Shown here: one piece after another, positions 9,216 to 19,360 of the stretch
How the letters are laid out: every line of letters begins with the position of its first letter
Numbering within the stretch: the stretch's first letter is position 1
Assembly (NCBI GenBank): GCA_032718475.1
Contig: JAUCBJ010000520.1
Location: 1 to 46,780 of the forward strand
DNA length: 46,780 bases
Source of the DNA: Nemertoderma westbladi
Lineage: Eukaryota; Xenacoelomorpha; Nemertodermatida; Nemertodermatidae
Direction: 5' to 3'
Program-made: the position numbers and the translations under genes
Notes under the pieces: generated by a model
Database searches by the model: none
The model's input: the letters and a program-made list of their open reading frames with translations, nothing else
What the model was told of the DNA's origin: nothing

Positions 9216-9451
9216 AATGTAATTTTCAAAAAACGTCTCAAAAAAAGTGCCAAAAGTAGGGTTAAAAAATGGTGCTATAACTCGAAAAGTACCTAATATT
9301 TTTGAAAACGGTTTTCACTACTAGGAAGACAATAGATTTTTAGGAAAAGTCATAAAGTTTCAGATTCCCAACTGCGTTTGTTTCAGAATTATAATAAAAA
9401 AACCACGGGGGGGGGTCATATTGACCCCCCCCCCGGGTTTAATAGGGTTAA

Positions 9452-9996
9452 GTTTCCGATTAATCCTCGGTGACTTCCATATCCTGGAAAGCCTATTCAA
9501 GGCTGCCCATGCCTTTCCCTTACGTATTCGAAGGTCCTCACCTGACTTCCGGATCCATGATCCCAGGTAACAGAAGTCGTCCACATGCTCAAGCATACCA
9601 TCCTTTGAGCTTATGCTCATCCGATCAGAGACTTGCTGAGGACTTTCAAAGTTAACTGTCAAAATTTTGGTCTTTCTTGAGTTAATAAAAAGACCAACAC
9701 TAGAAGCAGCATGTTCTAATGAGCTGAGGAGCCGTTGGGCTCCCTCTAATGATTCTGAGAGTACTCCTAAGTCATCAGCATAGTCTAGATCAGTTAGGTA
9801 CTTGGCAGGATTTCCTCGACTTCTGGAGCCAGTAGGTGGAGTTATCATCACCCCATAATCATTATGATGATCTAAGGACATGCGTAGAACATAGTCAACC
9901 ACAATAATGAACAAGAATGGTGCAAGTGTGCCTCCTTGGGGGACGCCCCATAACACTTCAAATGGTTCTGTGTCACCGTCAACAGTAGACACAAAT
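9452..9996 (-). pseudogene. RTE-like copy A, RT palm segment
   Basis: This RT segment has VPQGGTLAPFLF, LDYADDLGVL (motif C with both aspartates) and INSRKTKILTVNF, followed by the DDFCYLGSWI connection. It is cut on the N-terminal side by the CR1/L2-like LINE insertion and on the C-terminal side by the piggyBac-like element. Apart from the insertions the frame looks nearly intact here. Confidence 0.85.
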
Positions 9997-10824
9997 CTAC
10001 TTGACTGCGAAAACTCCTTGAAACAGGACATTGCTCGTAAAAGGGGACAATTTATAGGCAACCTAAATAAATTAAGGCAGGAATTCCATTTCGCAAATCC
10101 CTATAATTTGTGCAATATCCAGCGTATTTATTCTATGTGTTTTTATGGTAGTAACTTGTGGGATTTATTCTCTCATTCATGCTCACGTATTTACACTACA
10201 TGGAATATTAATGTCAGACTACTTTTTAATCTCCCGTTTAATACACATAGATACATAGTGGAAGGTTTAGTGCCATTTAAACACCCTTCTATAATGTTAC
10301 AATCAAGGTTCGTCACTTTTGCTCACAGTATACTCAATTCGTTCAAACCTTGCATCCGTTTCTTAGGAGAACTGACACTTTTTGATTGTAGAACTCGAAG
10401 TGGTCGAAACTTTAGATCTATTGGTAACGCGTGTAATCACTTTGATTTACGAACAGTTTCAACTAAGCAAGTATCTTATCTACGTTACACACCTGTTGTA
10501 GATTTATATAAAGTTAATTTTGTTAAAGAAATTTTGGAATGCAAATTCAATAACCTATAAGTTTCTAATTTTAATGCCGTTGATCTGGATGACATCCTGA
10601 ATTTCCTGTGCACTAGTTAAGACTGATATTCGATTTTATCATATTATATAGTATTGTTATATTGTACTTATAATATCGTTGTTATATTCATATATTCACC
10701 ATTAATATCTTATTTGTGCTTTAAATTTAATCATTACCTAATTACTTAATTATTCCTAAGTATTTTGTACTGTGCAATTAATTCTATTGTCTCATGTACG
10801 ACGTCAGCTAATAATAATAATAAT
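9997..10824 (+). mobile_element. CR1/L2-like LINE, 5'-truncated, nested in RTE copy A
   Basis: This 828-bp plus-strand insertion is flanked by AAAT (9993-9996 and 10825-10828). Copy B shows the empty site at about 22486 with one copy. It ends in an (AAT)n tail (10810-10824), as expected for a LINE 3' end, and starts abruptly inside coding sequence, as expected for 5' truncation. Confidence 0.82.
10012..10560 (+). pseudogene. C-terminal part of a CR1/L2-like LINE protein
   Basis: The frame is open from the insertion boundary to TAA at 10558-10560. Landmarks are RGQFIGNLNKLRQEF, YSMCFYGSNLWDL, WNINVRLLFNLP and THRYIVEGL, a pattern known from the region after the RT in CR1/L2/Rex-type LINEs. 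No RT catalytic motif is included. A 3' untranslated stretch of about 260 bp precedes the AAT tail. Confidence 0.7.
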
Positions 10825-11262
10825 AAATGTTGTCGAACCATGGTATACTGATCTGATTGCTGCAATAATTTCATCAGGAATCCCATATAATGAAAGTATG
10901 CTGAACATACGTGAGCGAGAGACTGAATCAAAGGCCTTGAAGAAGTCAACGAAGATAACAGCCAGATGCCTGTCTTTCTTTTTTGATAATTCTTAAATTA
11001 TCCTTCTAAGTGCCAAAATGGGCTCCATGGTTCCACAACCTTTACGGAACCCATTCTGATTTCCACGGAGCAGTCTCTCAATGGGATCCCTGATGCGATT
11101 TAATAGAATCCTATTGTATAGCTTTGCAGCAATCGAGATCAATGAGATTCCCAGAAAAGAACCATAGAGTGTTAGGTTGCCCTTCTTGGGAACTGGCACC
11201 AACTTATTTGTTTTCATTTCTTGTGGGGCTCTTGTTGTTCGGTACATATCTACTGTGATGGG
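10825..11262 (-). pseudogene. RTE-like copy A, N-terminal RT segment
   Basis: The segment contains VDMYRTTRAPQEMKTNK, PVPKKGNLTLYGS and NRILLNRIRDPIERLLRGNQ (RT motifs 0-2), then the FVDFFKAFDSVSR motif A region. It is degraded by small indels near 10870-10990. The 5' edge coincides with the target duplication at 11263. Confidence 0.82.
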
Positions 11263-11420
11263 ATAAAGTGCTAAACTTATTATTAATAGAGTAACGACGT
11301 AATTATAGTGTATGATGAACCTAAATATTATGTATATAGATTTAGCTATAATTATTCTGAATAGAGGATGAATGGTAAAGGTCATTATTTGTTCTTGAAA
11401 TAAATCCTTAAATTACTTAC

Positions 11421-11549
11421 GTGGATTTGTGTTGCAGAAGTTACAACTCTTCTGACAGTAATTGTACATATAAGATGGGTTGTATGAACATTCACCGTCA
11501 GCAGCCCAACCTGGACATTCGCTCTTCATATCCGGTCGCTCCTCACAAA
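11421..11549 (-). CDS. ShKT-domain exon E
   Basis: This 129-bp phase 1-1 exon has acceptor TTTCAG and donor GTAAGT. It encodes one six-cysteine ShKT domain (CEERPD...GWAADGEC...YMYNYCQKSCNFC). Only 167 bp of intron separate it from exon D, and that intron contains a 23-base C run. Confidence 0.83.
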
Positions 11550-11642
11550 CTGAAAAGTAAAAAAATAGCCAATGTAACCTAAATTGAGAATTTAACATTG
11601 AGGCGGGATATTAATTCGACAAGATGGGATTTGCATCCAGTG

Positions 11643-11665
11643 CCCCCCCCCCCCCCCCCCCCCCC
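11643..11665. repeat. Poly-C run (23)
   Basis: Twenty-three consecutive C bases followed by TCCCCC lie in the 167-bp intron between ShKT exons D and E. Confidence 0.95.
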
Positions 11666-11716
11666 TCCCCCTTGTCTCCAAATTTCCCGTAACAAATAAT
11701 TGGAGGTAGCACTTAC

Positions 11717-11999
11717 TTGTGCCATCATTACACATGTTGCAGGCGGTTTGGCAGGCATTGTACATGTAGGCCGGATTGTCCAAACATTCGCCAGTCAGCA
11801 GCCCATCCTGGGCAGTGGAAGTTCTTGTCCGGTTCTTCATAACAGACACCAGGGATACATCCAGACGTTGGAGTACCATCGTTACACTTGTCGCAGGCTG
11901 TCTGACAGTAGTTGTACATGTAGACTTCATTTGTAACGCATTCACCATCTGTGGCCCATTTATCACAGTTTGGATCCAGATCTGGACGTTCTTCGCAAG
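11717..11999 (-). CDS. ShKT-domain exon D (two domains, one-base frameshift)
   Basis: This exon has acceptor ATAG and donor GTAAGT, and is 283 bp long where 282 would keep phase 1-1. It holds two ShKT domains joined by a short linker with an extra cysteine (GTPTSGCIPGVC). The first domain is intact. The second starts normally (YEEPDKNFHCPGWAAD) and then shifts by one base near 11790-11797; the rest of the domain is readable in the next frame through NACQTACNMC to the donor. As sequenced, this would truncate the protein. It may be a real mutation, a polymorphism or an assembly error. Confidence 0.78.
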
Positions 12000-13207
12000 C
12001 TATATATTTAATAATAATAAATAAAACATACATTGCATTAAAGTTTAATAGTTATTGTTACCTTATGTGAACTTAACAGCGTTCTGGTGAATTACTCGTA
12101 ACGCTGCAAAGTAATCAATGACATGGAGACAACTTCAATTACCGTATTCCAGAATGTATTATTTCCATTTATGTTAATGATTGCTGCTTTATTGTCCAGT
12201 TTGCAGTGACGGGACTAGCTACTGTATGTAAATAATTGTTTAACGTGTACTTTAATCCATTATGGCGAAACGTCCAATAGAAGACACTAAAATGAGCAAA
12301 GAAAATGGCGACAGTGTTCAGTAAAACTGAACGGACACAGACGGTGACATAAGTTTGCTTCAGTCGACTATAATAGTCAAGATGGATTAATGATTTATCA
12401 CATCCATGCAGGAGATAACTTCCAATAAACTTTAATTAGATTTAAATGTATAATTAATACTGTGTGCCAGTGTACCTGTTAATAAATTTCACTTATATTC
12501 GACATAGTACATGATTGAAATGTATAAAAGAGTATCCATAAAATCCTTTCTTCACATACCGAACGCTAATAAGTTGACATAATGTAACAAAATTACATAC
12601 ATGATTGCTTCATTACATCATTACATCATACATTATGTAAACATCCCTCGCTGCGCTCGCTCGGTACATAAATACACTCGGGTCATAACGCTGCAAAGTG
12701 CTACTTTGCACACAATGATGTAAATAGTTATAGTGTTTAAGAATTTAGTATATTTAGTATTTAGGTGTGAAGTTTAGTCGAAAATGTGATTTATGTAACG
12801 AATTTCAGAGACTCCTTGTTGATTTCTAGGAATTATTTAAGTTGCTTGCAGAAGCCATCCAGCCAATGTTCTTAAACATCCATTATGGTGTTTATTTTGT
12901 AGCAACATATAAGGCCATAAACATTGTAGAGCAGATCAATACCGAAATAGGTCTATCTGGATGCTGTCACATTTGGAGCTGATGATGTCAATGGTGACAG
13001 TTGTTGTAAATCTATAATTGGCATGTACTACATTACTACAGTGAATGGTAGAACTGCAGCCAGAAGTTTAGAGATGGGTCAGTGTGTTCCTTCTAGTCAT
13101 TGGATAATAGATTCTTAATAATATATTTCGCACCCCATAATAAGTTAAAAATAAAAGAATGGCTGACATCATTATTATAATTTTTACCGGATATTATGGT
13201 TACTTAC
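12000..13207. other. Intron between ShKT exons C and D, no gene seen
   Basis: This is 1.2 kb of AT-rich sequence without a supportable ORF. A short motif TAACGCTGCAAAGT occurs near 12102 and 12688. A GC-rich island CCCTCGCTGCGCTCGCTCGG lies near 12642. No transposon could be named. Confidence 0.6.
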
Positions 13208-13339
13208 GTGGGCTTCCATCGTCACACTTGTTACAGGATGTCTGACAGTGGGTGTACATATATGATGGATTAACAGTACATTCACCAACTCTGGCCCACC
13301 CTGGGCAGTTAAAGTTGTCATCGGGGAATTCAATGCAAG
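13208..13339 (-). CDS. ShKT-domain exon C
   Basis: This 132-bp phase 1-1 exon has acceptor ATAG and donor GTAAGTA. It encodes one ShKT domain with all six cysteines (ACIEFPDDNFNC...GEC...YMYTHCQTSCNKC). It is readable without interruption. Confidence 0.83.
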
Positions 13340-13504
13340 CTATAAAAACAAGTTTTTAAAACACAAATATTAAAATAAACTAATGTGTATATTGCACCAT
13401 TCTGAGTATATTTAAATAAATAATGTGAATATCAATAATCAATAGCGTTGAACAGAAAAAATTTCTGAATTTCCATACACTTTTTGTAATAAACAAATTA
13501 GGTT

Positions 13505-14590
13505 TAAATTTGGTGTCCTCCGCAGTTAGAGCCCAGCAAGATCTCCCATAAGCATAACTCCCATAAAGGAGTATTGGTTCTACTGCTACTCTAATTCTAT
13601 GACCTATTCTATGTGATTTCCAAATCCTGGACAGACCATTCTAAGTTTTTCATTTCAATTCCAGATCCGAGATCTCAATTCTTAGCAGATTTCATCCACA
13701 TAAAGCATACCATCCTTAGAGCTCTGGGTTATATGATCAGACATATTTCTGATGACTGTCGAAATTAGCTGGTAAAATATTGGGTTTTTTTGGTGATTAC
13801 ACGAATACCAACACTTGAAACACTTTGCTCCAACGAGCTGAGGAGCGTTTAAAGAGGAGCAGTAAAGATACTTGCTTGTTTTCCTCAACTTCTGAGGCCA
13901 GTATCGGGTGTTACCGTCACCCAATTATTATTATGTTGGTCTAAGGACATGCATAGAAAATTCATCCACCATAATTATGAATAAGAATGGTGTGAGTCTA
14001 TTACCCTGGAAGACTCCAAGGTCATAGAACTTTACATTGACCTGTGTCACCATCAATATCAGACACAAATGTTGTAGAACCTTGGTAGAGATCTGATTGT
14101 TGCAATAGATTTCGCAGGGATCCCCATGTAGTGATAGTATGCAGAACATACTTGAGCGATAGATAGATAGATTTATTTATACATTATGTAAAAACAATAA
14201 CAAATACACCAAACATAATGTATAGGTGTTGTCTAACATAACATTGGATTACTCCTAAAGCTTTGCAGCCCAATTAGCTAAGCTTATGCAGCTTAGCTAG
14301 AAACTGAATCGAAGGCCTTGAAGTAGTCAACAAAGATCAGTTTTATCTGTCTGTCTTTCTTTTTTACAACTCTTGAATTATCCTTATTAACGCCAGAATG
14401 GGCTCTATGGTCCCACGACCTTTACGGAACCCATTCTGATTTCCTATGTCTCTCAATGGGATCCCTGATGCGATTTAATAGAATTCTGTTGTATAGCTTT
14501 GCAGCAATTGACATCATAGTGATTCCGCGAAAGGATACAAAGTGTGATTATCTTGGGGACCGACAGTAATTTATTCGTTCTAGGAAACAG
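13505..14590 (-). mobile_element. RTE-like LINE copy E (old relic)
   Basis: This minus-strand sequence is colinear with copies A, B and D from the RT region (PVPKKG-like block near 14560) to the TKSLDGTF region (near 13510), but has many substitutions and indels and is missing both ends. It is the oldest copy of the family here. It lies in the intron between ShKT exons B and C and is itself split by a roughly 140-bp insertion at about 14158-14300. Confidence 0.75.
14158..14300. mobile_element. Small insertion in RTE copy E
   Basis: About 140 bp interrupt the LINE between blocks that are adjacent in the other copies. The insert begins with (ATAG)n, like a minus-strand 3' tail of a SINE or short LINE fragment, and has no coding potential. 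A possible short target duplication is TAGA. Confidence 0.45.
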
Positions 14591-14627
14591 GTTTGGAGTT
14601 TTATTATAACTATTTATTTTTACTTAC

Positions 14628-14756
14628 TATTATGATTGCATTTGTTACAAGAGCTCTGGCAGTGCACATACATCCACCCAGCATTAGCAGTGCACTCTCC
14701 GTCGGCCTCCCACCCACTGCAGGCAGCGTAAGCGTCGGCGTTTTCAACACATGGTA
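14628..14756 (-). CDS. ShKT-domain exon B
   Basis: This 129-bp phase 1-1 exon has acceptor ATAG and donor GTAAGTA. It encodes one six-cysteine ShKT domain (CVENADAYAAC...DGEC...GWMYVHCQSSCNKC). It starts with two codons' worth of sequence before the first Cys codon, as in exon A, so exons A and B form a subtype distinct from C-F. Confidence 0.82.
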
Positions 14757-15267
14757 CTATAATGATAACGAACACCGATACGTCAATATAATATGTATTA
14801 CATTTATTACTCAAAAAATTACTGATCATTAAGGAATTAAAATATTTTTTCCATCAAGTTAGGTACTGACTGAAAAAGTGATTTTACAGCAGCAAAAGCT
14901 AGATGCCTTTCTCAAGTGTAAATTAACATAATTAAAACGAAAGAAACTGTACCGGTGCGGAATATAAAATTTGAGAAACTACCATGTTTTTAATTTTACA
15001 ATTATTTATATTCTGTTTCTTAATGATCAGCAATTCTTAATGATCATAATAGCAGGGGTTGGAGGGTTTAGCATCACAAAGGAAGTGACGTCCCAAAGGG
15101 AGAAATGTAAGGTAATAAAAAACAATGGCAAATGAACAGGTTTCTGTTTGTATTAATAGACTATCATTCGCGTACATATGTGAACATATGTGAGCATTAA
15201 TAATAATTGTAAAAAAGTCTAATAACCTAGCTAATGTAGAAATTCTAGGCCTAATATCCTTGTGGGG

Positions 15268-15880
15268 CGAGCCACGAAGTGAGTAAAGCCTTAGCATATG
15301 GGTGCCATTAACGAGTTATCTGTCGTCGTCGTCTGTCGTCGTCGCCTGTCATCGTTGTCTGTCGTCGTCGTCGTCGTCGTAAATTTTTGATCGCTAATAA
15401 CTCGGTCATTCCTTGGTGAAATTAAACGAAACTTGGTACGTATGTAGTCCCGCAAAAGGTTAGAAAGAATCGGAAGTTTGGTAAAGAAACAAACGAACGC
15501 AACGAGTTTACAATCACAGTTTCGAGACTTTATATAGTTATAAAGGTCGTTAGTCTCCGTTTAGGAAAATTATTTTAAGACAAAACAGGAGGAAGGCTAG
15601 CGAGGGCTAATGAAGGAGAAGATTATTGTAAAACTAAAAATGTCATACTTAACTTAAATAGCCCTGTAGTTAGAAGGTTTACAAATGACGTTAAAGTGTA
15701 TAAGGGCAAACTGAAATGGATATCTGTTTTTACAACTAGTTTATCGCAAACTGATAGCATCTCTGTCACTCATATATATTTTGGGAAAGGCAGTTTTCGT
15801 ATATCTAATAGAGAATTAGTATAATGTACTTTCTAAAATAGGCTCTCGTGCTGCGCGAAGGCCCCACGAACGAGTTATGA
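15268..15880. repeat. Unclassified repeat unit with CGT-rich core
   Basis: This block lies in the intron between ShKT exons A and B. It contains a (TCGTCG)n-like tract (15320-15380) and two copies of AACGAGTTAT (15310-15319 and 15869-15878) that could be a target duplication or part of the unit. A left GTGGGGCGAGCC edge (about 15269) and a right GGCCCCAC edge (about 15860) are partly inverted. No ORF. It ends about 10 bp from the donor of exon A. Confidence 0.4.
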
Positions 15881-15890
15881 ATGTACTTAC

Positions 15891-16022
15891 CAACACCATC
15901 TTGACATTTATCGCAACTAAATTCGCACTCGACCTGCATAAAACCGGGATTGTTGGCACATTCACCTATGGCAGCCCATCCAGGGCAGTAAGCAGAAGCA
16001 TCAGGGTTCTCTACGCAAGGTG
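15891..16022 (-). CDS. ShKT-domain exon A (first detected)
   Basis: This 132-bp phase 1-1 exon has acceptor TTTACAG and donor GTAAGTAC. It encodes one six-cysteine ShKT domain (PCVENPDASAYC...IGEC...QVECEFSCDKC). No upstream exon, signal peptide or start codon was found in the window, so the gene's 5' end lies further along the minus strand or in exons too short or divergent to see. Confidence 0.82.
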
Positions 16023-16660
16023 CTGTAAATGAAGATATCAGAATACAGAATTGTAGTAAAAATGGGTGCCAAATCTGGGCTAATTCAATTAACTGGGCTC
16101 ATCCAATGAAGATTACACGATGCGATGGTACTTCCAAGTTTAATTTTTTTTGTCGAAATCCGTTTTTCAGATGTTCTAGGTACTTCTATCTATAACAACA
16201 GCGTTCTTTAGATATTACACTATAATAAATAATTATAAATAGTATTATACAGCAGTTGGAATAGGAAGTACAAGGCGTATATTATCTACAGTATGATACG
16301 TATGGCAATTGTATTGAAAACTACACAAATTATACATTATCACATATTTTCAAATTGTTTATAGGTAAAAAAATTAGTTAACAAATGCGCAACTAAATCA
16401 AAATTATTATTATATATATTTTAATATAAATTATAATATATAATATATATTTTCATGTTTTAATATATTATATATATAAATTTAAATTCTGCCTTTATTA
16501 ACTTAACCGATTCTACTAATAAAAGTAGAAGATTAATAAATCAAATATATCAGCCGAAAATTGATTTCTGATAACAAAACGTTAAACATTGTTATAAAGT
16601 TGTCTTCAACAACAGCCAGTAGAAGTACATACAGGACAAAATTTAAGAAATTACAACTGC
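16023..16660. other. AT-rich sequence, no gene seen
   Basis: No ORF is supportable. A TA-rich low-complexity tract occupies about 16405-16490. The segment lies between ShKT exon A and the polymerase relic. Confidence 0.6.
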
Positions 16661-18907
16661 TCACATACAGCAACAATCAAGATCGCGATCTCTAACCTTC
16701 TGAAGGCATTTCCCATACAATGCATTGTTCATTAACTTATGAAATAGAACCTCGAATGGGTTATTTGCCGTCTGCCTTTTATTTGTGTTAAAACTAATGT
16801 AGTCCTTGAAAATATATTTTTGTGAGAAAGAGTAGACCCTATGTACTTGTGTAAGTTTAAGACCGAGCTTCAAATAGAGCTGAAGTAGCTTTCAACCTTA
16901 TTAAACTGATGTAGTAGTAGCTTAGTACAGGTGTCGTTGTATTCTTTACAGGTAGCCGTATCGGTGGGATTGTAATGCTCCCAAAGATCTTCCATGTATT
17001 CGCTAAGAAAGGATTTAGGGACTGACATCTTCTCCGCTCCTAGAGGCAGATCAGTGGTCAAATCGTGAATTTCTTTCGAGTAATGTAGATCAACTATGCA
17101 ATAATAACCAGTGTCCCCACTCGTGTTTACTGTAGCTAGGTCTATGGGGGTAGTTACGAGTTTAATATTAGCGTATGGAAGTTTCTGGCTCAGCGCACAG
17201 CCATAAAGGTTGTTTGCATCGATGGGTATTAGATATTTCTCAGGGAGACTGGAATCGTAGTTGGGTCTATCGGGAATATTTGCGTCTACGGAATGTGTAT
17301 ACAAGAACACTAGACCACCCCTAATATTTGTTTCAAAGTCTGAGTAGATGGAAACGTCTGATAATAAATTAATTTCTGATTCTGTGAATTTCAATGCCGC
17401 GTCGTAAGTTAAACCCCGAGCGGTGAAGTACATTACGGGCTCGAGTCCATAATTAGTAAGACAGAGGGATCGAAACTGCTCGAAAGTATCAGCCAATAGG
17501 GTAACGTCTAGAACCAAATAGCCAATCATATATTCGAAGATTGTTGCGCAGTTTAATTCATCCCAAGTAGTAAGCGGGCGCTGATAGTTGTCTGCGCTGC
17601 ATTGCTCCAATTTGAGATCATTATAGAAGCTTTCTATTGAGGGGAGTGTAGTTTTGTGTAATTTTGATATATTTTGAATTTAAGAATATGGGAAGACGCC
17701 TTTATAATTTATTGTGTTATCGCTAATGTTGGGATAGAGTTGGGTCATTTGAGCTGTTGTATGGGGTATGGTTGTTGCTAGGTTACTATTATTTTTAGTG
17801 AGATAACTACTGAGATTATCTAGGCTGGCAGTCATAAATTGGTAGGAATCTAGAAAATTAATGGAGATACTTTCTTTAGCGTTGGCTGTTGGTGTACTTG
17901 GATCGATTGGAAAGCTAACTTTAAGGTGAATATAGGTTTCGGTGTTTTTTTGGTATTACAGTCATTTTCCAGTATGTTCTAGAACTATCGGTCATTCCTT
18001 CTTTTAATAGTAAATGCATATCGAATTTCCTCAAGTTATGAAATATAATATAAAAATTATTTCGTTTTAGTGAAAGTTTCCTGTTGCAGCTGACGCAAGA
18101 AGCCCCTCGATACTCCCCGCTATAATGATCGTGATCGCGGACTTTGGTAGTGAGATTTTCATTGAGGTTTAAATTGTGAGAATCGGGGGTTAAGTTACAG
18201 TTGCAGACGTAGCATTGTGTAGCGTTATTAAAGTCAGTTTGTTGGCTACTAGTGAGTTGTATAGGGGCGTGTGTGTTTGTGCTAGAAATGGACCAATCGT
18301 ATAACTCCCTACAATGACTTTCCAGAGGGTTAGAAAGTCCCGCATTACATGGTTACTGCCCTCGTCACGGAAAATTTGAACATCTGTTTTAGGGGGGTTA
18401 ATTAATTTCTGATTTGGTACTGTATAAAAGGCTGCCGTGCTAGCTATATGTTTCTGTGGGAGTTTAATATTGTTTGTAGGTTCTAGAATAGTTTCAATGT
18501 CGGCGTATATACAGAAAGGTGGTCTTATCGTAACGATCAAATTTAACCAGGAGATTTTCGGGCATATACTCGAGTTGCCGTTTACCCGTATAGCGGCGTT
18601 CTCGATGTTCTTCCAATGATTTGTCAGTGTAAAAGGCTCTGAGACAGCGTTCGCAGTGCGTCTTATTGCCTTTAGAAGTAGTTTTTGTATTTATTAATCT
18701 ATCTATGCTAGTAATAGCTGCGTAGTGGGCGGGGTTTTTGGTTGTGGCTTCTATGAATAGTAAATTTAGTACAGTTTTACCGGAACAGAGCGCGCTATCT
18801 GGTTGACTTATAATCGACAGTACTTCTGTATTACTCCAATATAAAAGGTTTATACAGTATAAAGGGTTTGCTTTCAGAAACTGGGGAATACCAGTTACTC
18901 TGTCCAC
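16661..18907 (-). pseudogene. Protein-primed family B DNA polymerase relic (Polinton/Maverick or adintovirus type)
   Basis: Scattered frames on the minus strand give the motif order of a protein-primed DNA polymerase B. A C2H2-like finger (CERCLRAF...H) comes first, then exonuclease I (YADIETIL, about 18495). Next are RDHDHYSGEYRGA with CVSCNRK (about 18110), exonuclease II (FHNLRKFD, about 18035), exonuclease III (YLVLDVTLLAD, about 17515), motif A (DANNLYG, about 17210) and motif B (KLMNNALYGK, about 16715). The frame breaks at least near 18530, 18190-17650 and 16870. It stops before the YxDTD motif C, so the C-terminal third is missing. In intact elements the enzyme replicates a linear DNA genome from a terminal protein. 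Confidence 0.82.
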
Positions 18908-18909
18908 CA

Positions 18910-19360
18910 GAAAACTTAAATTAGAAAAATTATAAACATGTTTAGGAAAGGAGTATAAGTTGATTTTGATATTATTTTTTTTCTATCAATTTTCTTATAA
19001 TTCGCGGCGACCAATACTGAGTATTTAAAACAATCCCCCAGCGGGCAGTCTACGTTTACGGTACAATGTTTATGTAATTATAATATTTTAGAATTATTAA
19101 AGCCATGTCCCTTTAAATAGCGATTACGTTGCGAGCGCGCAATCTCAATGCTTATTTGCTCGATGGCTATTATGCACCAACCCGAGCCGAGGCAGAGAAA
19201 CACACTTAATAGCTGATCAATACAGTTTACGGCGCCAAAAAACCAGTTATTAAAGTCGTTATTATTTAGAATTTGGTTATTGTTACTGCTAGATTTAAAA
19301 CAAAAGGATTTTTGCTGCAGATGGGGCAGTTGACTTTATTTGTGGATATAGGCATCTTGA
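18910..19360 (-). pseudogene. Probable N-terminal region of the polymerase relic
   Basis: Upstream of the polymerase frames, minus-strand reading gives a CPIC zinc-ribbon-like pair near 19345. A block with GSGW and a basic stretch near 19120 resembles the region ahead of the polymerase in Polinton-like proteins. It is broken by several stops. No integrase, ATPase or capsid gene of a Polinton was found nearby, so only this gene fragment is supported. Confidence 0.45.

Larger units (their letters stand above)
7936..9447. mobile_element. piggyBac-like non-autonomous DNA transposon
   Basis: This 1512-bp unit is flanked by TTAA on both sides (7932-7935, 9448-9451). Copy D of the host LINE has the empty site with a single TTAA (about 28153-28156). 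Its ends are inverted: CCCTATTAGTACCGGG on the left against CCCTATTAAACCCGGG on the right strand, 13 of 16 matching. Each end is followed by a G-run and a GGTCAxATTGACC-like block. TTAA targeting with CCC-initial ends is characteristic of the piggyBac superfamily. No transposase ORF is present, so it would depend on an enzyme encoded elsewhere. Confidence 0.88.
7441..11262 (-). mobile_element. RTE-like LINE copy A, 5'-truncated, with two nested insertions
   Basis: This minus-strand LINE lies in the intron between ShKT exons E and F. It is flanked by a direct duplication ATAAAGTG (7433-7440 and 11263-11270), which can be extended to ATAAAGTGCTA because of the (CTA)n tail. Its 3' end carries a (TAG)n tail. 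The 5' end is truncated inside the linker before the RT. The coding sequence is in three pieces, 10825-11262, 9452-9996 and 7441-7935, separated by a CR1/L2-like LINE tail and a piggyBac-like MITE. Removing both restores colinearity with copies B and D in this window. Confidence 0.9.

Noticed and set aside
8384-9222. Small plus-strand ORFs with repeated VLAP...FAPT peptides
   Set aside because: They come from the 163-bp tandem array; the units are in shifting frames with many stops.
5995-16022. Calling the ShKT exons a toxin gene
   Set aside because: ShKT domains are common in non-toxic secreted proteins; no single-domain prepropeptide layout or functional evidence is present.
16405-16490. 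Origin or matrix attachment site in the TA-rich tract
   Set aside because: Only low-complexity TA sequence; nothing specific supports such a role.
18437-18619. Plus-strand ORF over the polymerase relic
   Set aside because: Antisense to the exonuclease I region; no similarity recognised.
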